Part shown: positions 32,781 to 40,686 of the stretch, piece after piece | How the letters are laid out: every line of letters starts with the position of its first letter | How positions within the stretch are numbered: the first letter of the stretch is position 1 | Source of the DNA: Chloroflexi bacterium bin125 | GTDB lineage: Bacteria; Chloroflexota; Dehalococcoidia; Bin125 | Direction of reading: 5' to 3' | DNA length: 48,334 nt | Assembly (NCBI GenBank): GCA_002239025.1 | Contig: MPNM01000021.1 | Span: 1 to 48,334, forward strand | Made by a program: the position numbers and the translations under genes | The notes under the pieces: model-generated | Databases searched by the model: none | What the model was told of the DNA's origin: nothing | What the model saw: only the letters and a program-made list of their open reading frames with translations

Positions 32781-33299
32781 GTGACCACTCTGACCGAATC
32801 CATTCCCGCAACCGACGAGAGGCAGGCGCTGCTCGACGCCCTGCGCCAGAACCTCAACCTCCTGGGCGAACTCGCGATCCGCTACGAGGTCGAGACCAAG
32901 CCCGAGCGACCCCTCGACATGCCCACCATCTACCGGCCCGAGACCGTCGTCGACCTGCTCTCGGACGAGATGTCCCGGCTGGCCCAGGAACAGGTCCGCG
33001 TACTGCTCCTGGACCGCAAGAACCGCGTCGTCGGCCAACGCACGATCTACCAGGGCAACGGCTATGCCGCGCTGGTGCGCCCGGCCGAGGTCTTCCGCCC
33101 GGCGGTGATCGAGGCCGTGCCGCACATCGTCGTGGTTCACAACCACCCCTCCGGCGACCCGGAACCGAGCCGCGAGGACATCCAGCTCACCAAAGACCTG
33201 GTTGAGGTCGGGAACCTGCTCGGGATCGAGCTGCTCGACCACGTCGTGATTGGCTCCGACGGCTGGGTCTCGCTCAAAGGCCAGGGCCTGATCGACTGA
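32781..33299 (+). CDS. RadC-like JAMM/MPN domain protein
   Basis: A 172-residue protein from GTG 32781 behind GAAAGGA. The JAMM metal site is intact: H120-N-H122-P-S-G-D-P-E-P-S130-x2-D133, as in HxHx7Sx2D, preceded by VRVLLLDRKNRVVGQRTIYQGN and EVFRPAVIEAVPHIVVVHNHPSG. It lacks the N-terminal HhH domain of chromosomal RadC, like the forms found on plasmids, phages and ICEs (YeeS/YkfG type). The molecular role is unsettled; the family is usually linked to element DNA metabolism. Confidence 0.88.
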   Translation: MTTLTESIPATDERQALLDALRQNLNLLGELAIRYEVETKPERPLDMPTIYRPETVVDLLSDEMSRLAQEQVRVLLLDRKNRVVGQRTIYQGNGYAALVRPAEVFRPAVIEAVPHIVVVHNHPSGDPEPSREDIQLTKDLVEVGNLLGIELLDHVVIGSDGWVSLKGQGLID

Positions 33300-33338
33300 C
33301 TCCCAACCCCGCTTCGGATTCATTGGAAAGGACGAGCG

Positions 33339-33989
33339 ATGCTCGACACCCCAACCACGCCTCCTTCGGGAGACGACCACGCAACCCAGCTCTACACGAT
33401 TACGGCGGGCGGCTTCTCCGCCACCTGCGACGCGTTCGCCTCCGACCCTGAGCAGAACCAGCTCTGGTTCGTCTCGATGGTTGGCGCTCAGACCTCGCTT
33501 AAGGCGATCTGGGCGGCGCTGCTCAACTCGCCGCCCAGCCCGGCCTTCCTGATCCAGGGCGCCGTGGACGACCTGCATGAGGGCGGCTACGAGCGCTGCC
33601 AGATTCCCGAGCACAGCATCGGCACCTGGAAGACGAAGATCGCGCGGTTGCCGCAAGCCGGCGCCTGGCACGCGATGGTCTACACGCAGATGGCGGAACT
33701 CTCGTTTGAGCGCGACGCCTTCCTGCTGCTGACCCCGGACGCTTCGGAGGCGCCGGCGCTGCATCTGCGCTTCCTCAACCAGCGCACCGAGTTGCCGATC
33801 CACCACAGCTGGGCCGACTGGCTCTGGCAGCAGGGGCTGGAGCACGAAGCGATTCGGCCGCTCAAGTCGGTCGGCCTCAAGGCCTGGTCCTGCTACCACG
33901 ACCCGCAGCAACTCGAGACCGAGCTCTCGGCGGCCGTCAGGTACGGCGCGCTCAAGCTGCCGCGCGAATGGAACGGAGGATCGGTATGA
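33339..33989 (+). CDS. hypothetical protein of the module
   Basis: A 216-residue protein from ATG 33339 behind GAAAGGACGAGCG. Composition is soluble. Segments include ITAGGFSATCDAFASDPEQNQLWFVSMVGAQTSLKAIWAALLNSPPSPAFLI, WHAMVYTQMAELSFERDAFLLLT and LPIHHSWADWLWQQGLEHEAIRPLKSVGLKAWSCY. There is no metal cluster, HTH or membrane segment. Its TGA overlaps the next ATG (ATGA at 33986). Coupling to two tiny acidic proteins and a methyltransferase suggests a module-specific accessory role. I do not recognise it. Confidence 0.7.
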   Translation: MLDTPTTPPSGDDHATQLYTITAGGFSATCDAFASDPEQNQLWFVSMVGAQTSLKAIWAALLNSPPSPAFLIQGAVDDLHEGGYERCQIPEHSIGTWKTKIARLPQAGAWHAMVYTQMAELSFERDAFLLLTPDASEAPALHLRFLNQRTELPIHHSWADWLWQQGLEHEAIRPLKSVGLKAWSCYHDPQQLETELSAAVRYGALKLPREWNGGSV

Positions 33990-34177
33990 GCCACCGCTAT
34001 GTGACCGTCACGGTCGAGACCCGAGCGGGCGAGGACGACATCGCCGGCGAAGAGATCACCGCGATCTACAACTTCGACCTCGAAACGGACGCCGAGCAGA
34101 TCGAGGAGGGCGTCCACGAGGACATCCACGACCACCTGCTCAACCTGCTTGAGCAGTACCGAGAGGAGCACCCATGA
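33986..34177 (+). CDS. small acidic protein 1
   Basis: A 63-residue protein (MSHRYVTVTVETRAGEDDIAGEEITAIYNFDLETDAEQIEEGVHEDIHDHLLNLLEQYREEHP). It is rich in Asp/Glu, and the C-terminal half is likely one amphipathic helix. ATG 33986 overlaps the upstream stop, and its own TGA overlaps the next start (34174). No known domain. The acidity could mimic DNA or neutralise a basic partner, but that is inference. Confidence 0.6.
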   Translation: MSHRYVTVTVETRAGEDDIAGEEITAIYNFDLETDAEQIEEGVHEDIHDHLLNLLEQYREEHP

Positions 34178-34353
34178 CGGAACCCTCGGACGACCAGATC
34201 ATCGTCAGCGTCCGCCTGGGCGCCGACGAGACGGCCCGCTGGTGGCTCCAACCCCCGGAGTCCGGCTGGCAGATCGCGCAGATTGCCGCAGACCTCGAAG
34301 ACCACCTGATCGGCCTCGTTGAGGCCGACAACCGAAAGGAAGACAACGCATGA
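34174..34353 (+). CDS. small acidic protein 2
   Basis: A 59-residue protein whose ATG overlaps the preceding TGA, behind GAGAGGAGCACCC. MTEPSDDQIIVSVRLGADETARWWLQPPESGWQIAQIAADLEDHLIGLVEADNRKEDNA has a strand-then-helix pattern and an acidic tail. Its stop overlaps the methyltransferase start (ATGA at 34350-34353), and its last codons include the GAAAGGA that serves as the methyltransferase ribosome-binding site. Confidence 0.6.
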   Translation: MTEPSDDQIIVSVRLGADETARWWLQPPESGWQIAQIAADLEDHLIGLVEADNRKEDNA

Positions 34354-35378
34354 GACTCGCCGGACAACTGAAGGGCGGCTACTACCCGACGCCGCCGCGC
34401 GTAGTCGACTACATCCGCTCGCTGCTGATGGCGCCGATTCGCTACGGCCGCAACCGAGACGACATCGTCCGCTTGCTGGACCCCTGCTGCGGTCCGGGCG
34501 ACGCCCTGTCGCAGTTGGCGGGTTCGATGAACCGCCACGTCCCGATCGAGACCTACGGGGTGGAGCTGCACACCGAGCGCGCGCAGGAGGCGGCCGAGCG
34601 GCTCGACCACGCGCTCTCCAGCGACCTGTTCCGCTGCTCGATCGCCAACCGCGCGTTCAACCTGCTCTGGCTCAACCCGCCCTACGACCACGACCGGGAA
34701 GACAAGCGGGTCGAGCACGCGTTCCTGACCCATTGTTCGCGCTACCTGGAGCCGGACGGGGTGCTGGTCTACATCATCCCGCGCTCGCAGGTCGCGACCT
34801 CGGCGCGGTTCCTGACCACCAACTACCGACGCGTCCGGGTCTGGGCCTTCCCCGAGCCCGAGCGCGAACAGTTCGACCAGGTGGTCGTGATCGGCGTGCG
34901 TAAGCCGCAGCCGCGGCCGGACGCGCGGGCGATGGCCGACCTGCTCGCGGGCGTGGACGAGCTGGAACCGCTGCGGCACGACCTGCGGCCCGAGTACGAC
35001 GTCGGCATGTCGGCGCCGGGTCCGGTGATGTTCACCACCCGGGTGATCGACTTCTCGAAAGCGGTCGCCGAAGCTCGCAAGCGCGGGCTCTGGACCCAGG
35101 ACGAGATCACGGACGCCTTCTGGCCGCCCACGGACCGCTCGACGCGCCCCTTGATGCCATTGCGCAAGGGGCACCTGGCCATGCTGGTCGCGGCCGGGTT
35201 CCTCGACAACCTCGAACTGGAGACGCCTGAGTCCCGCGTGCTCGTCAAGGGACGCACGACTAAGGAGATGGTCCTGGTCGAGGAAGGCGAGACGCACGAT
35301 GTCTACCGCGAGCAGCTGCAGACCAGCGTGGTCACGCTCGACCTCGACACCGGCCGGATCGAACGGATCGAGGCGTAG
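34350..35378 (+). CDS. adenine-type DNA methyltransferase (DUF6094-like)
   Basis: A 342-residue protein. Motif I is LLDPCCGPGDAL (44-53). Motif IV is LLWLNPPYDHD (106-115). PTPPRVVDYI near the N-terminus is the usual start of this fold, and EPDGVLVYIIPRSQV follows. The NPPY sequence indicates N6-adenine or cytosine-N4 chemistry. It has no separate target recognition domain apart from the C-terminal part (200-342). There is no companion restriction gene beside it, so it may be an orphan methylase protecting or marking the element DNA. The start overlaps the previous stop, giving coupled translation. Confidence 0.85.
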   Translation: MRLAGQLKGGYYPTPPRVVDYIRSLLMAPIRYGRNRDDIVRLLDPCCGPGDALSQLAGSMNRHVPIETYGVELHTERAQEAAERLDHALSSDLFRCSIANRAFNLLWLNPPYDHDREDKRVEHAFLTHCSRYLEPDGVLVYIIPRSQVATSARFLTTNYRRVRVWAFPEPEREQFDQVVVIGVRKPQPRPDARAMADLLAGVDELEPLRHDLRPEYDVGMSAPGPVMFTTRVIDFSKAVAEARKRGLWTQDEITDAFWPPTDRSTRPLMPLRKGHLAMLVAAGFLDNLELETPESRVLVKGRTTKEMVLVEEGETHDVYREQLQTSVVTLDLDTGRIERIEA

Positions 35379-35472
35379 CGGGACCGAACGAACCCAACCT
35401 CACGACCCCTGCGCAGCCGGGCGCGACGCGCACCAGCACCTACACCGCCCACACGAGACAAGGAGACCCACC

Positions 35473-35649
35473 ATGCCCCGACTCAGAGTCCACTACGCCT
35501 GCGACCGCTGCGGGCGCCAGTCATCGGCCGAGTACTTCGACTACCGCTACCACGAGACCGAGGTCGTCCGGGCGCCCTGCGGCGGCTGCGGCTACATGAC
35601 CCAGCACACGCCCCAGGGCGCGGAACGGATCGAGGACGACGACCGCTAA
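35473..35649 (+). CDS. small zinc-ribbon protein 1
   Basis: A 58-residue protein from ATG 35473 behind AAGGAG. MPRLRVHYACDRCGRQSSAEYFDYRYHETEVVRAPCGGCGYMTQHT carries two CxxC knuckles (CDRC and CGGC), enough for one zinc ribbon. It ends in an acidic tail (RIEDDDR). It is possibly a nucleic-acid or protein adapter. A second ribbon protein follows at 35732. Confidence 0.6.
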   Translation: MPRLRVHYACDRCGRQSSAEYFDYRYHETEVVRAPCGGCGYMTQHTPQGAERIEDDDR

Positions 35650-35676
35650 CTGAACGAGCTTCCCACGAACCAAGCG

Positions 35677-35707
35677 AGCGAGCGAGGGATAACGGCCCTC
35701 GCTCGCT
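35677..35707 (+). terminator. intergenic hairpin
   Basis: A perfect 12-bp stem AGCGAGCGAGGG/CCCTCGCTCGCT with a 7-base loop, followed by CTAGTC. Confidence 0.7.
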
Positions 35708-35731
35708 CTAGTCAGACAGGGAGTGACTGAC

Positions 35732-35965
35732 ATGACCCAGACTACCCAGTGCGGCACCTGCCGCGAAAACTACCAGGTCGGCGACCAGAGCCTCACCCCC
35801 CACACTGGCGCGCTGCCCCTCAACCAGTGTTCGACCTGCGCCCGGCGCGAGGCCCGCGGCGTCCGCGAACGCGAGTACCCGATCTTCGACTGGCGGCCAG
35901 ACGACCGGGTCGAGCTGGTCGACTGGCAGCCCAGTGACCTGGTCTGGCTGGCCTCAGGTGCCTGA
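35732..35965 (+). CDS. small zinc-ribbon protein 2
   Basis: A 77-residue protein. ATG 35732 is chosen with GGGAG eight bases upstream; GTG 35723 is an alternative. CGTC (residues 8-11) and CSTC (near residue 35) form two CxxC knuckles. The C-terminal half is tryptophan-rich (EYPIFDWRPDDRVELVDWQPSDLVWLASGA). It ends within the next small gene's start region. The role is unknown. Confidence 0.6.
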   Translation: MTQTTQCGTCRENYQVGDQSLTPHTGALPLNQCSTCARREARGVREREYPIFDWRPDDRVELVDWQPSDLVWLASGA

Positions 35966-36149
35966 GCACACAACATCGCTACCGGACTTCAACGCCTACG
36001 TCACGATCGGCCAGGTGATCACCGCGCTGTTCGAGCTCGAATGGATCGACCTGGACGACTTCGCCGACCGCGACTCCGCCCGCCTCTTGGCCGAGCGGCT
36101 TGACGCCGTCGCACCCGAGCGGCAGCTGACGCTTGCACTCACGGCCTAA
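35958..36149 (+). CDS. small hypothetical protein
   Basis: A 63-residue protein from GTG 35958, overlapping the preceding gene by 8 bases. The frame is open to 35934. The sequence (TIGQVITALFELEWIDLDDFADRDSARLLAERLDAVAPERQLTLALTA) is helical and leucine-rich. No domain was recognised. A short hairpin follows at 36166. Confidence 0.5.
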   Translation: MPEHTTSLPDFNAYVTIGQVITALFELEWIDLDDFADRDSARLLAERLDAVAPERQLTLALTA

Positions 36150-36165
36150 ACCAACACAACCGGCT

Positions 36166-36188
36166 CGACCCGCCGTCTGCGCGGGTCG
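36166..36188 (+). terminator. intergenic hairpin
   Basis: An 8-bp stem CGACCCGC/GCGGGTCG with a 7-base loop, before the small gene at 36209. Confidence 0.5.
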
Positions 36189-36208
36189 CGCTAGAACGGA
36201 ACCCGACC

Positions 36209-36394
36209 ATGAACCTCTGGATCAACGATCGCGGCTGCCACATCTATCTCGACAAGACCGTGCCGATCGACGAGCACGGCAACGAGACCGGTCAGGGCGC
36301 CTTCTCCTGGTGGTGCACCTGCAACCGCAGCCAGGACGACTACGAGAGCCTGCCCGAGTGCGTCCAGGACGCGCGGGCCCACATCGAGGAGTAA
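36209..36394 (+). CDS. small hypothetical protein before helicase
   Basis: A 61-residue protein from ATG 36209, two bases upstream of the helicase GTG. MNLWINDRGCHIYLDKTVPIDEHGNETGQGAFSWWCTCNRSQDDYESLPECVQDARAHIEE has four cysteines (10, 36, 38, 51) that might bind metal. It is probably co-translated with the helicase. Family unknown. Confidence 0.6.
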   Translation: MNLWINDRGCHIYLDKTVPIDEHGNETGQGAFSWWCTCNRSQDDYESLPECVQDARAHIEE

Positions 36395-36396
36395 CC

Positions 36397-38757
36397 GTGA
36401 ACCTCTCAGAGTTCATCGACACCTACCGCGAGGCGATCACCAAGCGGATCGTCCACAGCTACCCACCCCGCTACCGTCCGGCCGCGGACGACCGCCCGAT
36501 GCCCCGACTCAAGCGCCGGCCGATGGGCGCCCAGGAGACCGTGATCCGCGGCGCCGCGCAGAGCCTGTCCGAGCAGCGCGGCACGACCGTCGTCGGCGAG
36601 ATGGGCGTGGGCAAGACGTTCATCGCCATCGCCGCCGCGCAGCTGGCCGGCTTCCGGCGCGTGCTCGTACTCTGCCCGCCCCACCTGGTCGGCAAGTGGA
36701 AACGCGAGATCGAGGACACGATCCCGCTGGTCCGCACCGGGATCGCCGACTCGATCACCGACCTGGAGCAGTTGCGCCGCCAGGAAGGCTCCGGCCCCCA
36801 GTACGTGGTCATGTCGCACTCGCGAGCCAAGCTCGGTCACCGATTTCGTCCCGCCTACTGGACCCGCCGGCTCAAGGATGAGGACGGTAACCCCGTCCGC
36901 GACGAAGAGACCGGCGAGTTCATCATGACCCCGGCTTGCCCCGACTGCACCGCGCAGATCGTGGACGCGGAAGGCGTCCCCGTCCCGCACAAGCAGCTGG
37001 ACAAGAAGCGTCACCAGTGTCCCAAGTGCGGGACGCCCCTGTGGACGGCGGAGGCGCGGCCGGCGCAGACCGTAACGACCGACTACAACGCCGGTCTGAT
37101 GGCGCGCCGCAGGCCCGGACAAGGTCCGCGCAAGTACCCCCTGGCCGACTACGTCAAGCAGCACATGCGCGGCTACTTCGACCTCTTGATCGTGGACGAG
37201 GTGCATGAGCACAAGGGTCGCGGCTCCGCGCAGGGCGTCTCGGCCGGCATCCTGGCCGACGCCTGCGGCAAGTCGCTGGCGCTCTCGGGAACGCTCATGG
37301 GCGGCTACGCCTCGACGCTCTTCCACCTGCTCTACCGGTTCTCGCCGGAGATCCGCTCCGAGTTCGGACGCTCCGACGAGCACAAGTGGGTCGAGCGCTA
37401 CGGCTTCCTCGAGCAGCGCGTGCGCCACGACCGCGACGATGACCCGACCGAGGACGGCTCCATCTCGCGGCGGCGGAACTACCGCAAGCAGGTCAAGGAG
37501 CGGCCGGGCATGGCGCCGGCGGCGCTGTTCCACATCATCGGCCACTCGCTCTTCCTCAGGCTGGCCGATGTCGCTTCGGGCCTGCCCGCCTACGAGGAGC
37601 AGATCCAGGTCGCGAGCATGGACACGGAGGAGGGCCTGCACGGAGTCTCCCAGGCCTCCGCCTACCGGATCCTCGCCACCGACCTCAAGCGGGCCCTGCT
37701 GCAGGCGATCGAACGCGGCTCGGCGCGGCTGCTCTCGACCTACCTGCAGGCGCTGCTGGCCTATCCCGAGGGCTGCACCAGGGGCGAGTCGGTGTTCGAT
37801 CCCGACACGGGCGACCTGATCGTCCAACTGCCGCCGCTCGACGCCGAGCGCGTCTACCCCAAGGAGCAGCAGCTGATCGACCTGGTCGCGCAGGAGCGCC
37901 TGGCCGGACGGCGGGTGCTGGTCTATGCCACCCATACCGGCACGCGCGACATCACCGGCCGCCTGGAGTCGCTGCTCACGCGGCACGGGTTCAAGACGGC
38001 GGTGATGAAAGCCGACCGGGTGGAGCCGAAGCAGCGAGAGGCCTGGGTCGCCAAGCGGGTCAAGGAAGGGATCGATGTCCTCATCTGCCACCCCAGGCTG
38101 GTCCAGACCGGGCTCGACCTGATCGCCTTTGCGACGATCTGCTGGTACGAGACCGACTACTCGGTCTACACCATGCGCCAGGCCTCGCGCCGCAGCTGGC
38201 GAATTGGCCAGACCCAACCGGTCAAGGTCGTGTTCATGGCCTACCGCAACACGCTGCAGGCCGACGCGCTCAAACTGGTCGCGCAGAAGCTGCAGAGTTC
38301 GCTCGCGGTCGAGGGCGACCTGCCCGAGGACGGGCTGGCCGCCTACGGCGACACCGGTGACGACCTGATGATGGCGCTGGCGCGCAAGCTGATCTCGGGC
38401 GAGACCGACTCCGAGCCGGTCGAGGACATCTTCCGCGAAGCGCAGCAGGTCGCCGCAGACGCCGAAGCGCTGCTGGTCGATGATGGATGGGAGCGGCTGG
38501 AGCCACATCAGGACGAGGCCGAGCTCGCGTCGCGCGCTCCTGCCGAGTGCTCAGTGGCCATCGAACTCGTTCCCTGCGGCGGGCATCACGGGTTACCGGA
38601 GACGCAGCAGGAGTTGTTCAGCTGGGCCGAGTTCCTGGCCGACGAGCCGGAGCAGCCGAAACCTCGCGGTCGCAACCTGCGACCCTCGGGTCCCTCGCTG
38701 TTCGATTGGGCGCTGGAACGGGAGCAGGAAGCCGGACTGGTCGCCGCCGGAGGCTGA
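36397..38757 (+). CDS. SNF2-type helicase with inserted zinc ribbon
   Basis: A 786-residue protein; start at GTG 36397, in frame and directly after the small gene. Walker A is GEMGVGKT (67-74), with CPPHLVGKWKREI as motif Ia and VDEVH (266-270) as motif II. Between them, residues 181-211 carry CPDC and CPKC, a zinc ribbon. LALSGTLMGG is motif III. VLICHPRLVQTGLDL and RQASRRSWRIGQTQPVKV are motifs V and VI, the latter typical of SNF2 proteins. The last 130 residues end LFSWAEFLADEPEQPKPRGRNLRPSGPSLFDWALE. It probably remodels DNA-protein complexes during element replication or transfer. A strong terminator follows. Confidence 0.88.
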   Translation: MNLSEFIDTYREAITKRIVHSYPPRYRPAADDRPMPRLKRRPMGAQETVIRGAAQSLSEQRGTTVVGEMGVGKTFIAIAAAQLAGFRRVLVLCPPHLVGKWKREIEDTIPLVRTGIADSITDLEQLRRQEGSGPQYVVMSHSRAKLGHRFRPAYWTRRLKDEDGNPVRDEETGEFIMTPACPDCTAQIVDAEGVPVPHKQLDKKRHQCPKCGTPLWTAEARPAQTVTTDYNAGLMARRRPGQGPRKYPLADYVKQHMRGYFDLLIVDEVHEHKGRGSAQGVSAGILADACGKSLALSGTLMGGYASTLFHLLYRFSPEIRSEFGRSDEHKWVERYGFLEQRVRHDRDDDPTEDGSISRRRNYRKQVKERPGMAPAALFHIIGHSLFLRLADVASGLPAYEEQIQVASMDTEEGLHGVSQASAYRILATDLKRALLQAIERGSARLLSTYLQALLAYPEGCTRGESVFDPDTGDLIVQLPPLDAERVYPKEQQLIDLVAQERLAGRRVLVYATHTGTRDITGRLESLLTRHGFKTAVMKADRVEPKQREAWVAKRVKEGIDVLICHPRLVQTGLDLIAFATICWYETDYSVYTMRQASRRSWRIGQTQPVKVVFMAYRNTLQADALKLVAQKLQSSLAVEGDLPEDGLAAYGDTGDDLMMALARKLISGETDSEPVEDIFREAQQVAADAEALLVDDGWERLEPHQDEAELASRAPAECSVAIELVPCGGHHGLPETQQELFSWAEFLADEPEQPKPRGRNLRPSGPSLFDWALEREQEAGLVAAGG

Positions 38758-38771
38758 AGCCGGACATCAAG

Positions 38772-38803
38772 GGGGAGGCCGCCGCGTATGCGGCGGCCTC
38801 CCC
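38772..38803 (+). terminator. terminator-like hairpin ending DNA-processing module
   Basis: A perfect 14-bp stem GGGGAGGCCGCCGC/GCGGCGGCCTCCCC with a 4-base GTAT loop, 14 bases after the helicase stop. There is no T run. Confidence 0.75.
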
Positions 38804-38872
38804 TGACGCGCCCATGTGGGTTGTTTTCTCCTGTCCGGTCCCACGCCTGAAGCGGCTGTGTCTCCCGGTACG

Positions 38873-39019
38873 TCACAGGGAAATCCGTTCTTTGCCGTCG
38901 ACCGATTCAGGTCGGGTTTCCCATCGTGAGTGCCCGCGATCGATCAGTTTTTCCGCCGTGGCAAGGCCGAAGCCTCGCGACACACTGGTGATGAGCGTGA
39001 CCTGTTTCTCCAGTACCAT
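38873..39019 (-). pseudogene. N-terminal remnant of a short-chain dehydrogenase
   Basis: An ATG at 39019 opens a 48-codon frame: MVLEKQVTLITSVSRGFGLAT, then AEKLIDRGHSR. The TSVSRGFG stretch matches the nucleotide-binding TGxxxGxG loop of short-chain dehydrogenases, with Ser in place of the first Gly. After GH the frame loses similarity and stops at 38873. The rest of the enzyme is absent, so this is a fragment left by rearrangement at the junction between the mobile module and the zinc island. Confidence 0.6.
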
Positions 39020-39100
39020 GGTTGCGCCTCCGCCGTAGATATTGCCCGTCTTCCCAGATGGTGTTACTGAGTTGCAGGTTGGGGCCTAGCAAGAGTTTGC

Positions 39101-40072
39101 TTGGACTGGCTGACGGAGCCCTGGACGTTTGAATTCATGCAGCGCGCGCTGCTCGCAGGCATCGTGGTGTCGGTGGCTGCGGGTATGGTTGGTGTGTTTG
39201 TCGTCTTACGCGGCCTGGCATTCCTGGGCGACGCAGTCGCTCATACGCAGCTCGCGGGTGCGGCGGTGGCGTTGGTGTTGGGCGGCGGCGCTGTTTTAAT
39301 CACACTCGGCGCCGGGATTGCGGCGGTACTAACCGCTCTGGGAGTGGCGCTGCTGACGATTCGGGGTCGACTCAGAGAAGACACTGCAATCGGGATCATG
39401 TTTGCCGGGTTCTTCGCTCTTGGCGTCCTCCTGATCTCCCGGCAGCGGACATTTTCCGTCGATCTCGGTTCGCTGCTAGTCGGTCACATTCTCGGAGCAT
39501 CGTGGACAGACCTGATCGTAATGTCGATCCTCACGGCCGTCGTGTTGGTGGCCGTGTTCTCGTTCCTTCCGGAACTACGATTCATCGCCTACGACCCGGA
39601 AGTGGCAGCCGTCTCTGGTGTGCCGGTGACCTTGATGCAAGTCGGACTGCTGGTCATAATTGCCCTGGCGACAGTGGTCGCGTTCCGACTGGTTGGCGTG
39701 ATCCTGGCAATGGCGATGCTGGTTACTCCGGCTGCAGCCGCCTTGCTAATCTCAAACCGATTGACGAACATGATGCTGTTTGCCGCATTAGTCGGTATCG
39801 TCTCGACCGTTGTGGGCCTGTATGCGTCCTTCAACCTCGATCTCGCAGCCGGGCCGTCAATCGTGCTGACCGCGGTGCTTTCACTGGGAGTGATCTTCTT
39901 CCTCAGCCCAAGAGGGCTGCGCAGCGCGATACGCTCCGATGTATTCGGTATGGCCGATTCGCCAGATGATGTCCCGCTCAAAGCACTTGCTGCCTGGCAG
40001 CGAATTCCAGTTGCCTGCTGGCGAGCATGCCGCCGCGTCGGGGCGTTGCTCATTTTCTGGCGGTCGAGTTGA
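39101..40072 (+). CDS. znuB: metal (zinc/manganese-type) ABC transporter permease
   Basis: A 323-residue protein, start taken at TTG 39101 (LDWLTEPWTFEFMQRALLAGIVV); ATG 39138 is an alternative. This is the ABC-3 permease family: a hydrophobic N-terminus with VVLRGLAFLGDAVAHTQLAG, and eight or nine membrane segments including LLVGHILGASWTDLIV and LVGVILAMAMLVTPAAAALL. The C-terminal end (FFLSPRGLRSAIRSD and following) is longer than usual. It pairs with the ZnuA-type lipoprotein at 40687 for metal import. The ATPase component is not next to it, either upstream or elsewhere in the window. Confidence 0.88.
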   Translation: MDWLTEPWTFEFMQRALLAGIVVSVAAGMVGVFVVLRGLAFLGDAVAHTQLAGAAVALVLGGGAVLITLGAGIAAVLTALGVALLTIRGRLREDTAIGIMFAGFFALGVLLISRQRTFSVDLGSLLVGHILGASWTDLIVMSILTAVVLVAVFSFLPELRFIAYDPEVAAVSGVPVTLMQVGLLVIIALATVVAFRLVGVILAMAMLVTPAAAALLISNRLTNMMLFAALVGIVSTVVGLYASFNLDLAAGPSIVLTAVLSLGVIFFLSPRGLRSAIRSDVFGMADSPDDVPLKALAAWQRIPVACWRACRRVGALLIFWRSS

Positions 40073-40109
40073 GCGTCCTTTGCATCGGCGCTCTGAATAT
40101 GTGCTGCCG

Positions 40110-40655
40110 TTACCAACGCAGATAGTCCATTGCCTCGTGGATTTCGCCCGGGGTGCGGTGTTGTTCTTGCTTGACGAACTTCTCCAGGTCGGGGTACCAA
40201 CGCTTGGCCAGCTCCTTGACGGTCGAGACATCGACGATTCGGTAGCTGAGCCAGTCGACCAACTGGGGCATCTCCAGATAGAGGAAGCGTTTGTCCTGAT
40301 GGACGGAGTTGCCGCAGAGCGGTGCGTTGCCTTTCTCGGTCCACTGCTGTACGAACTCGACGATCTCCGCCTGAGCCTGTTCGATCGACACCTCGGACGT
40401 TTTGACTCGCTTGATCAGGCCGGAACCGTGATGAGTGCGCCGATTCCAGGCATTCATCACGTTGAGCTCTTCTTTGGTACGTTGAACCGCGAAGTCGGGG
40501 CCGTCGGCGATGATGTTGAGGTCACCGTCGGTGATCAAGACGGCGACCTCGATGATCACATCCCGGCCCGGATCGAGCCCCTTCATTTCGAGGTCGATCC
40601 AGACCATGTTGTGCTTGGACTGCGTCGGCTGACAGGCTGAGAGGCGATCTGACAT
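40110..40655 (-). CDS. orn: oligoribonuclease, C-terminally shortened
   Basis: A 181-residue protein from ATG 40655 (MVWIDLEMKGLDP preceded by 16 extra residues). DEDDh residues are present: D and E in WIDLEM, CGNSVHQDKRFL, and HEAMD near the end. Family features are EELNVMNAWNRRTHHGSGLIKRV and YRIVDVSTVKELAKRWYP. It normally continues after HxAxxDI with RESIAELRYYR and more, about 20 residues; here the chain ends MDYLRW. The catalytic His and Asp remain. Oligoribonuclease degrades 2-5 nt RNA fragments. Why it lies in a zinc island, antisense between permease and lipoprotein, is unclear. Confidence 0.8.
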   Translation of the reverse strand: MSDRLSACQPTQSKHNMVWIDLEMKGLDPGRDVIIEVAVLITDGDLNIIADGPDFAVQRTKEELNVMNAWNRRTHHGSGLIKRVKTSEVSIEQAQAEIVEFVQQWTEKGNAPLCGNSVHQDKRFLYLEMPQLVDWLSYRIVDVSTVKELAKRWYPDLEKFVKQEQHRTPGEIHEAMDYLRW

Positions 40656-40686
40656 CGCGTCTCAGCCTAACGGCCTATCGAGTCAG

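Noticed and set aside
32775-33911. A 378-codon minus-strand frame
   Set aside because: It lies antisense to the RadC-like gene and the hypothetical gene at 33339, both of which have ribosome-binding sites and coupled starts.
36406-38508. A 700-codon minus-strand frame
   Set aside because: It is antisense to the SNF2-type helicase, which has all expected motifs; Arg/Val/Gly-rich with no domain.
38873-39019. Possible complete short-chain dehydrogenase
   Set aside because: Only the first about 32 residues look like the family; the frame then stops, so it was called a remnant.
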